A stretch of DNA of 6,420 nucleotides from JBHIBR01 sp046759145 [NCBI: Nitrospinota bacterium] (GTDB lineage Bacteria; UBA8248): assembly GCA_046759145.1 (NCBI GenBank), contig JBHIBR010000108.1, forward strand, positions 1 through 6,420, written 5' to 3'. Each line of letters opens with the position of its first letter. Position 1 is the first letter of the stretch. Position numbers and translations under genes: made by a program. Below are positions 1 through 5,079 of this stretch, piece by piece. The notes under the pieces were generated by a model. That model was not told the DNA's origin, made no database searches, and saw only the letters and a program-made list of their open reading frames with translations.

Positions 1-15
1 CGTTCGGTGGACCGA

Positions 16-1836
16 CTAGGCGACCGTGACCGACTTGGCGAGGGCGCGGGGTTTGTCCACCTCGCGGCCCAGGGCGACGCCCACGAAGTAGGCGAGGAGC
101 TGCCCGGCCAGGAGGTGGAGGAAGGGGGCGAGCAGTGGGGAGACACTGGGGAGGGGGATGTCCGCCTGGTAGAGAATGTGGTCCTCCTCCGAGTCGTCGA
201 ACCGAAGGCCCAGCAGCCAGCCTCCCCGCGCCCGGACCTCCTCCACGCTGCTCAGTGTGAGTTCATAGAGGGTGCGCTGGGAGCGGGGGGGTACGAGCAC
301 CACCGTCCGCACCCTCTCGTCGATCATGGCGATGGTGCCGTGCTTGAGGAAGCCCGCCGACATCCCTTCGGCGTGGTGGTAGGTGACCTCCTTCATCTTC
401 AAGGCGCACTCCAGGGCGGCGGGGTAGTAGATGCCCCGGCCCAGGTAGAGCCAGTTGCTGACCCCGGCGTTTTCGGTCGCGAAGGTGTGGACCAGTCCGG
501 ACCGCTCGTTGAGCGCCCCCTGCAGGATGGCAGGGAGGTCCCCCAGGAGCCTCCGGTGGGAGTCCCGGGCGTCTGGAGGGAGGTGCCCCACCCGCACCCC
601 CACCTCCGAGGCCACGAGCAGAAGGAGCACCATCTGGCTCAGCGCCGCCTTGGTGCTCACCACACAGATCTCCGGCCCCGACCCCTGGAGGATGGGCAGG
701 TCCACCAGGCGCACCATGGAAGAGCCCATGACGTTCACGATGGCCGCCGTCCGGGCGCCCGCAGCCCGGGCCGTCCGCAGGGCGCTGAGCGTGTCGTAGG
801 TCTCCCCCGACTGGCTGATCGCCACCACCAGTGCCTCCGGCCCCGGGCGGGCGAGGTGGAGGAACTCGTCGGCGCTCACGGCGGGCACGAAACGCCCGGC
901 CAGCTCGCTGAAGAGGTACTGCCCCACCTGGCCCACGTAGTGGGTGGTCCCCACCCCCACCAGGAAGGTCTCCCGGCTCTCGGCAATCAGCGCCGCGAGG
1001 CGGTCGATCAGGTCGGATTCCACGTTCAGCGCGCTCGTCACCGTCTGGGGCTGCTCGTAGATCTCCTTGAGCATGTAGTGGGGGTAGCCCCCCCGCCGGC
1101 TCATCTCGGCGTCCCAGGCAATCTCGACCGCCTCCTTGGGGACGGGCTCCTGGGAGTCGATGTGGCGCACCATGAAGGCGTCTTTGGTGAGGACGGTGTA
1201 CTCGCCGTCCTCCATGATGACCGCCGAGCGGGTGAACTCGATGAAGGCGTTGAAGTCCGAGCCGAGGAAGTTGGTCTGGTTGCCCAGGCCGATGATGAGG
1301 GGGCTCTCCCGCTTGGCGCCGAACACCCGGTCGGGGGTGTGGCTGGAGATGAGGGCCAGGGCGAAAGTGCCTTCCAGTTCCCGGAGGGTGCGGACGAAAG
1401 CCTCCTCCACGTCAGCGGCCTCGGCGAAGTGGGCCGCCACCAGGTGTGCGACCACCTCGGTGTCTGTCTCCGAGGCAAAGCGGGCACCCCGGGCCTCGAG
1501 GCGCTCGCGCAGCTCCCTGTGGTTGGAGATGATGCCGTTGTGGACCACCGCGAAGGCGCCGCTGCTGTCCAGGTGGGGATGGGCGTTCTCGGGGCTCACC
1601 CGTCCGTGAGTGGCCCAACGCGTGTGGGCCACCCCCACCCGCCCCCGGACCCCGGCGAGGTGCTCCTTGGCGTTCACTTCGTCCACCGACCCCACGTTCT
1701 TGCGCACCTCGATGCGGCCGTTCCGCTGGACGGCCACGCCGCATGAGTCGTAGCCCCGGTACTCGAGGTTGCGGATGCAGCGGAAGAGCTGGGAGCCCAC
1801 GTTGCGGGCGCTCACGACGGCGGCGATACCGCACAT
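16..1836 (-). CDS. glmS: Glutamine--fructose-6-phosphate aminotransferase (isomerizing)
   Basis: Cytosolic enzyme making glucosamine-6-phosphate from fructose-6-phosphate and glutamine, the entry step to UDP-GlcNAc. It has 606 residues against 609 in E. coli, so it is full length. The N-terminal glutaminase domain (about 1-220) has the Cys2 nucleophile (MCGI), HTRWATHG at 71-78, HNG at 99-101 and SETDTE at 122-127. The first SIS domain carries SQSGETYDT at 341-349 and VSTKA at 393-397. The second carries ALKMKE with Lys480 and Glu483, and KHG with His499, equivalent by eye to E. coli K485, E488 and H504. The C-terminus ALAKSVTVA keeps the Schiff-base Lys601. Glutaminase, isomerase and sugar-binding residues are therefore all present. 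The motif normally ELKHG reads FLKHG here, and the SIS2 wording (HAEGMSAG) is less like the E. coli enzyme than expected. The ATG follows the upstream stop by one base, with GGAG at 1847-1844, suggesting translational coupling. Identification is secure. Confidence 0.97.
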   Translation of the reverse strand: MCGIAAVVSARNVGSQLFRCIRNLEYRGYDSCGVAVQRNGRIEVRKNVGSVDEVNAKEHLAGVRGRVGVAHTRWATHGRVSPENAHPHLDSSGAFAVVHNGIISNHRELRERLEARGARFASETDTEVVAHLVAAHFAEAADVEEAFVRTLRELEGTFALALISSHTPDRVFGAKRESPLIIGLGNQTNFLGSDFNAFIEFTRSAVIMEDGEYTVLTKDAFMVRHIDSQEPVPKEAVEIAWDAEMSRRGGYPHYMLKEIYEQPQTVTSALNVESDLIDRLAALIAESRETFLVGVGTTHYVGQVGQYLFSELAGRFVPAVSADEFLHLARPGPEALVVAISQSGETYDTLSALRTARAAGARTAAIVNVMGSSMVRLVDLPILQGSGPEICVVSTKAALSQMVLLLLVASEVGVRVGHLPPDARDSHRRLLGDLPAILQGALNERSGLVHTFATENAGVSNWLYLGRGIYYPAALECALKMKEVTYHHAEGMSAGFLKHGTIAMIDERVRTVVLVPPRSQRTLYELTLSSVEEVRARGGWLLGLRFDDSEEDHILYQADIPLPSVSPLLAPFLHLLAGQLLAYFVGVALGREVDKPRALAKSVTVA

Positions 1837-1837
1837 C

Positions 1838-3043
1838 TCAGCGCTCCGGCCGGGGGTGGGAGTAGCTGTGGGGGATGACCCCGGCGGCGGGGATGACCGT
1901 GCCAGCCATGAGCGTGTTGCTCGCTCCCACCCGCGCCCCGTCGCCGATGAAGGCCCCGAGCTTGGGGAGCCCGGTGCCGATCTCCTGCCCGTTCACCCGG
2001 CAGAGGATGGGGGAGCGGTCCAGGTAGTTGTTGATGGTCATGGTGCCCGAGCCCACCTCCACGTCCTCCCCCACCACGCTGTCGCCCACGAAGGAGAGGC
2101 GCCCCACCTTGGCTCGGCCGAAGAGCACACAGTTCTTCAGCTCCACCCCGTAGCCCACCGTGGTCTCCGGCCCCACGCAGGTGTAGGGACGGATGAGGAC
2201 GTTGTTGCCCACGAAGGAGCGCCGCCCGATGAAGCAGGGGCCGACCATCACCGTCCCCGACTCCACCACCACGTCCTCCTCCACCCGGACGGGCCCCCGG
2301 AGCTGGACGTCCCCCCGGAGCTGGACGCTGCGGTCGAGCTCGGCGCTCTGCCAGCTGTCCATCACCATCCGGTTCGCCCGGAGGATGTCCCAGGGGTAGC
2401 AGGCGTCCACCCAGCCCCCCTCCCAGATGGAGGCGTAGAGCCCTTCCTCGGCGATGAGACGGGAGAGGCCCTGCTCCATCTCCCCCTCCTCCAGATAGTC
2501 CAGGATCCGGTAGGGGAGGACGAAGGCCCCCGCCAGCACGTAGTTGCCCCGCTCGCCCATCCCCGGTTTCTCAACGAGGCGGTCGATGCGCATCTCGGGG
2601 CCCAGGTAGACGTTCCCGTACAGGCCCGTCTCGGGCGTGTGGCACACCGCCGCCGCCGCCCCCCCCATCGAAGCGAACGTCTGGAGGGTCTGGAGGTAGA
2701 TGTTGTTGTCGGTGACCACGTCGGCGTAGGCGAGGAGGAAGTACTCCCCCTCCTCGAAGCGCTCGCGGGCGAGGCCGACGGCCTGGGCGATGCTGCGGGG
2801 GCTCTCCTGGATGAGATAGTCGATGGCCATCCCCCAGCGGGCGCCCCGCTCGAAGTAGGCGGTGATGCGCTCCCGGCGGTGGCCCACCACCATGATCACA
2901 TCCCGCACCCCCGCCGCCCGCAGTTGCAGGAGGGTGTTCTCCAGGAGGTAGCGCCCCCCGACCGAGATCATGGCCTTGGGGCGGGTGGTGGTGAAGGGGA
3001 CGAGATTTGCGCCGACGCCAGCCGCCAGGATGAGCGCTTTCAA
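1838..3043 (-). CDS. GlmU-like sugar-1-phosphate nucleotidyltransferase with left-handed beta-helix domain
   Basis: A 401-residue two-domain protein. Residues 1-230 form a Rossmann-like nucleotidyltransferase: LILAAGVGANL at 4-14, RPK at 21-23 with Lys23, a QES..S.AQAVG segment at 79-90, YAD at 106-108 (metal Asp108), VEKP at 157-160 and WVDACYPWDIL at 211-221 (second metal Asp213). Residues about 235-392 are hexapeptide repeats of a left-handed beta-helix acyltransferase, ending with a KLGAFIGDGARVG segment. The layout and wording resemble the archaeal-type bifunctional GlcN-1-P acetyltransferase/UDP-GlcNAc pyrophosphorylase more than E. coli GlmU (456 aa). Pairing with glmS supports UDP-GlcNAc synthesis. 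Two oddities: the usual Arg of GxGxR is Asn13, and the catalytic His expected before L.(Y/F).GD is Arg315, with the following Tyr as Phe318. Substrate and activity at both sites are therefore uncertain. The start is TTG at 3043; no ATG or GTG exists between it and the in-frame TAA at 3109-3107, and GGGGGGA precedes it by 7 bases. Confidence 0.88.
   Translation of the reverse strand: MKALILAAGVGANLVPFTTTRPKAMISVGGRYLLENTLLQLRAAGVRDVIMVVGHRRERITAYFERGARWGMAIDYLIQESPRSIAQAVGLARERFEEGEYFLLAYADVVTDNNIYLQTLQTFASMGGAAAAVCHTPETGLYGNVYLGPEMRIDRLVEKPGMGERGNYVLAGAFVLPYRILDYLEEGEMEQGLSRLIAEEGLYASIWEGGWVDACYPWDILRANRMVMDSWQSAELDRSVQLRGDVQLRGPVRVEEDVVVESGTVMVGPCFIGRRSFVGNNVLIRPYTCVGPETTVGYGVELKNCVLFGRAKVGRLSFVGDSVVGEDVEVGSGTMTINNYLDRSPILCRVNGQEIGTGLPKLGAFIGDGARVGASNTLMAGTVIPAAGVIPHSYSHPRPER
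1844..1847 (-). promoter_or_regulatory. Shine-Dalgarno of glmS inside the upstream gene
   Basis: GGAG lies seven bases before the glmS ATG, within the last codons of the GlmU-like gene. The junction is TGA-G-ATG, an arrangement typical of translational re-initiation. It also leaves no room for a separate glmS leader or glmS ribozyme. Confidence 0.6.
2294..2327 (-). repeat. 18-bp tandem duplication encoding two beta-helix hexapeptides
   Basis: A 16-base string (plus strand 2294-2309) recurs exactly at 2312-2327, giving a period of 18 bases. It encodes VQLRGD followed by VQLRGP at residues about 240-251 of the GlmU-like protein, the first hexapeptides of the beta-helix. Near-perfect nucleotide identity suggests a recent in-frame duplication of one hexapeptide unit. 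Confidence 0.7.
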
Positions 3044-3050
3044 CGAGATT

Positions 3051-3057
3051 TCCCCCC
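3051..3057 (-). promoter_or_regulatory. Shine-Dalgarno for the TTG start of the GlmU-like gene
   Basis: GGGGGGA on the minus strand lies seven bases before the TTG at 3043. It supports TTG as the real start. The in-frame codons upstream contain no ATG or GTG before a TAA, and the nucleotidyltransferase motif begins directly after this TTG. Confidence 0.55.
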
Positions 3058-3105
3058 AATAGAGTTTTGCGCCCCTACGTCCGCAGCAAGCCCGGGCGGT
3101 GGCTG

Positions 3106-3134
3106 ATTATAGCATAGCCTTATAGCATTGTCCC
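3106..3134 (-). promoter_or_regulatory. Sigma-70 type promoter with extended -10, driving the GlmU-like gene and glmS
   Basis: On the minus strand a perfect TATAAT (3111-3106) is preceded by TGC, giving an extended -10. A GGGACA hexamer (3134-3129), four of six matches to TTGACA, lies at the ideal 17-base spacing. The expected transcript start is about 3100-3098, leaving a leader of about 55 bases before the TTG start at 3043. This AT-rich patch stands out sharply in a very GC-rich window. It implies that the two amino-sugar genes can be transcribed independently of the thiolase and regulator genes upstream. Confidence 0.65.
3107..3128 (-). repeat. 9-bp direct repeat across the promoter spacer and -10
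   Basis: On the minus strand ATGCTATAA occurs at 3128-3120 and again at 3115-3107, separated by GGCT (period 13). The downstream copy forms the extended -10. The upstream copy falls in the spacer and offers a second TATAAG hexamer, but with no acceptable -35. The origin of the duplication is unknown; it could be a slippage product or a regulator half-site pair. Confidence 0.6.
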
Positions 3135-3268
3135 CCCAGCGAGAGGGCCATCTCCACCACCCGACACACCATGGGCCTTCCGCCCACCGGGTGGAGGACC
3201 TTCGGGAGGGGGGAGGCCATGCGGGCGCCCTTCCCCGCCGCGAGCACCACGGCCGCAAAAGAGGGCAC
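3107..3268 (-). pseudogene. glmU: Truncated 5' remnant of canonical glmU
   Basis: From a GTG at 3268 this frame gives 53 residues. About residues 5-46 read as the start of a bacterial Glm[14 protein letters not shown] with the catalytic Arg, [14 protein letters not shown] with the conserved Lys, then [10 protein letters not shown]. Homology stops there. Seven unrelated residues (QCYKAML) follow, then TAA at 3109-3107. A functional GlmU has about 450-460 residues, so nearly all of the uridylyltransferase domain and the whole acetyltransferase domain are missing. No continuation was seen in another frame before the next gene. It begins 21 bases after the regulator's stop, so it may once have been co-transcribed with it, but no good Shine-Dalgarno is evident. 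The break coincides with the -35 hexamer of the downstream promoter. An assembly deletion cannot be excluded from this sequence alone. Confidence 0.75.
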
Positions 3269-3279
3269 TACTGCGGCCG
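3250..3279 (-). repeat. Inverted repeat between the regulator and the glmU remnant
   Basis: Perfect 8-base arms (3250-3257 and 3272-3279, CGGCCGCA/TGCGGCCG) flank a 14-base loop. On the minus-strand RNA the loop contains the GTG start of the glmU remnant. There is no following U tract, so it is not a classic intrinsic terminator. It might sequester translation or mark an mRNA processing site, or be chance in GC-rich DNA. Confidence 0.4.
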
Positions 3280-3289
3280 CCGAAGCCCC

Positions 3290-4660
3290 TCAGCCCCTCC
3301 CCTTGGGGGCGAGGCCGAGCTGGACCACCTTGCGCCTGAGGGTATTGCGGTTGAGCCCCAGGAGGCGGGCGGCGCGAACCTGGTTGCCCCCGGTCTCCCG
3401 CAGCACCACCTGGAGCAACACCCGCTCTACGCTCTCGATGGTGACTTCGTAGAGGTCGCCCCTGCGGTGGGGACTCTGGCGGTGGATCACATCGGAGAGA
3501 CGCTCGCGGAGGATGGCCTCGAGGCTGCTCCGGCTCCCCTCCACCACGGCGGGGGGCCCCTCCAGGTGGCGCGCGTCCACCACTTCCCCTGAGGCCAAGG
3601 CGCAGGCGCGCGCCAGGACGCGGGTGAGCTCCTCCAGGTTCCCGGGCCAGGGTCGGGAGGAGAGCCAGCGAGCGGCACCGGGCGAGAGCCTCTTCTTCTC
3701 CCCTTTCATGGCCTCGCAGAGAACCTCCAGCACGCGGGAGGCGAGCGCCGGTATGTCCCGGCGGCGCTCCCGGAGAGGAGGGACCTCTACCCTCTCCGCC
3801 GGCAAGCTCCCCAGGGCGGGCACCAGATCCTTCCGGCGGCGGATCTGTCCCAGCTCGCCCCGGTAGCCGATGAGCACCCGGAAAGCGGGCGAGGGAGCCT
3901 CCCGCACGCGCTCGGCGATGCGCTCCTGGAGAGGGGGGGGAAGGAGGTTCATCTCATCCAGAAAGAGTGTCCCCCCCATCTCCATGAGTTCGGCCGGGCT
4001 CTCTCCCGGCGGGCCTCTTTCGAGGAGCTCACGGCGAACCACCGAGGGGGCCTGGCCCCGCCAGTCGAGATGGAAGAAGGGGCCCTCCTCCGCTGAACCG
4101 AGGGCGTGGAAGCCACGTGCCGCCTGGGCCCTCTCCGTGCCCGGCTCCCCCGCGAGGAGAAGATGCGCCGGGCGCCGGGCGGCCTCCCGAAGCCGGGCGC
4201 AGAAGCGCTGGCAGGCCTGGCTCTCACCCCAGAGGGGGGGCGCCGGCTGCGGGGTGGCCATCCGGCGCATCCACCGCAGTTCGCGCCCCAGTCGCCGCAC
4301 CTCCCGCGCCCGGAGGGCCACCTGGGCCACCCCCTCCGCATCCAGGGGCTCCAGGAGGTAGGCCCACGCCCCAGCCCCCACCGCCTGGAGGAGCGAGTGG
4401 CGCGCCCCAGCCGGCCCCACCACCACCAGCGGGGGGCGCTCCTCCATCGCCTCGAACAGGGGGCGTACCCGGCCCCAGGGGTGGGCCTCGTGGTCCAGGA
4501 GGATGAGTCCGCACTGACGGAGGGAGCCCGGAGCCAGGCTGGCCGGGTCCGAGACTCTCCGCAGCTCCAAGCCCCGAGCCGCCAGCTCCTCCCGGAGCCT
4601 CACCCTCTCCTTCGACTCGGGGCCGACCAAAAGGACGGACACTGCTCCCCTGCCCCCCAT
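3290..4660 (-). CDS. Degenerate NtrC-family (sigma-54 type) regulator with Fis-type HTH
   Basis: A 456-residue protein with NtrC order: receiver-like domain (about 8-120), AAA+ domain (about 145-370) and Fis-type helix-turn-helix (about 405-450). The receiver keeps a possible Asp56 but has VGPES where the acidic pair belongs, and Glu104 in place of the conserved Lys. In AAA+, the Walker A reads GEPGTERA at 171-178, so the P-loop Lys is Arg. Walker B GGTLFLDE at 229-236 is intact, but the GAFTGA sigma-54 contact loop is absent. PPLRER at 294-299 and WPGN at 338-341 remain, while the sensor II Arg is Glu (NLEEL). The C-terminus, GGNQVRAARLLGLNRNTL, is a strong Fis HTH. It probably binds DNA but neither hydrolyses ATP nor activates sigma-54. 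It lies 27 bases after the DUF35 gene. The start is uncertain: the ATG at 4660 has GGAGG directly abutting it, and a GTG at 4642 would give a more typical MSVLLVG start. Its target is unknown. Confidence 0.85.
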   Translation of the reverse strand: MGGRGAVSVLLVGPESKERVRLREELAARGLELRRVSDPASLAPGSLRQCGLILLDHEAHPWGRVRPLFEAMEERPPLVVVGPAGARHSLLQAVGAGAWAYLLEPLDAEGVAQVALRAREVRRLGRELRWMRRMATPQPAPPLWGESQACQRFCARLREAARRPAHLLLAGEPGTERAQAARGFHALGSAEEGPFFHLDWRGQAPSVVRRELLERGPPGESPAELMEMGGTLFLDEMNLLPPPLQERIAERVREAPSPAFRVLIGYRGELGQIRRRKDLVPALGSLPAERVEVPPLRERRRDIPALASRVLEVLCEAMKGEKKRLSPGAARWLSSRPWPGNLEELTRVLARACALASGEVVDARHLEGPPAVVEGSRSSLEAILRERLSDVIHRQSPHRRGDLYEVTIESVERVLLQVVLRETGGNQVRAARLLGLNRNTLRRKVVQLGLAPKGRG

Positions 4661-4687
4661 CCTCCAGAGCCAGACGAAAGAGACCCC

Positions 4688-5065
4688 TTAGCCCGCGAGG
4701 CGGAAGATCGGGCCCGCCTCCCCCACTCCGATGAGCTCCACCGCCGCCCCCAACTGCGACTCGGAGCCGGCGCCGGGGTGGGCCCCTTCTGCGGAGTCCG
4801 GAGCTTCTCCGACGAGCCGCCCCAGCACCCGGACCCCCTCGGCCAGGTCCACCAGCGCCAAGAGGTATGGCACCTCCTCGCGGAAGCGGGGGGAGCTCAC
4901 GTGCACCCGGGTGTAAGAGTAGAGCGCCCCGCGGCCGGAAAACTCCCTCGGCTCAAGGTCGGCCGCGCCGCACCGACCGCAGAGGGCACCCTCCTGCCAG
5001 GCCAGGCGGCCGCATTGCCGGCACCTCCACCCCCGGAAGGGACCTCGCGGCCCGCTCCTCTCCAC
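4688..5065 (-). CDS. Zn-ribbon OB-fold protein (DUF35), thiolase partner
   Basis: A 125-residue protein. An N-terminal rubredoxin-like zinc ribbon has CRQC (Cys15, Cys18) and CGRC (Cys29, Cys32). It is followed by the DUF35 OB-fold signature: FSGRGALYSYTRVH at 42-55, then VPYLLALVDLAEGVRVLGRLV at 65-85 with the typical Py-x-x-a-x-V-x-L-x-e-G pattern. Family members partner SCP2-type thiolases or related CoA-ester enzymes, for example BbsA with BbsB in toluene degradation, the DUF35 subunit of the archaeal thiolase/HMG-CoA synthase complex, and ChsH2 in steroid degradation. They are thought to hold the CoA substrate. The GTG start at 5065 is chosen because AGGAGG precedes it by exactly eight bases and it sits just before the zinc ribbon. 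The longer upstream reading frame is only the thiolase read out of frame. The gene follows the thiolase with a 13-base gap, fitting one functional unit. The specific acyl-CoA substrate cannot be told. Confidence 0.9.
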   Translation of the reverse strand: MERSGPRGPFRGWRCRQCGRLAWQEGALCGRCGAADLEPREFSGRGALYSYTRVHVSSPRFREEVPYLLALVDLAEGVRVLGRLVGEAPDSAEGAHPGAGSESQLGAAVELIGVGEAGPIFRLAG

Positions 5066-5073
5066 CTCCCCTT

Positions 5074-5079
5074 CCTCCT
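5074..5079 (-). promoter_or_regulatory. Shine-Dalgarno of the DUF35 gene overlapping the thiolase stop
   Basis: A full AGGAGG on the minus strand lies eight bases before the GTG at 5065 and begins on the last base of the thiolase TGA (5081-5079). It fixes the short form of the DUF35 gene and suggests coupled translation of the two subunits. Confidence 0.75.

Noticed and set aside
7-1746. Long plus-strand open frame (579 codons) opposite glmS
   Set aside because: It is rich in His, Gly, Pro and Arg with no recognisable motif, and lies antisense to a fully motif-supported gene. Such frames are a by-product of strong G/C third-position bias.
1837-1847. glmS ribozyme/riboswitch upstream of glmS
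   Set aside because: Only one base separates glmS from the preceding coding region, so there is no leader, and the ribozyme is known mainly from Gram-positive bacteria.
1769-3106. Plus-strand open frame (445 codons) opposite the GlmU-like gene
   Set aside because: Same compositional artefact; its text is only His/Asp/Val-rich antisense of the nucleotidyltransferase gene.
3040-3258. 72-codon minus-strand frame overlapping the glmU stub and promoter
   Set aside because: Its translation is Trp/Arg/Pro-rich, while the alternate frame gives a clear GlmU N-terminus; it also runs through the promoter into the next gene's start.
4117-4514. Pro/Gly-rich open frames on both strands inside the regulator gene
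   Set aside because: They are low-complexity readings of GC-rich sequence within a gene supported by AAA+ and HTH motifs.
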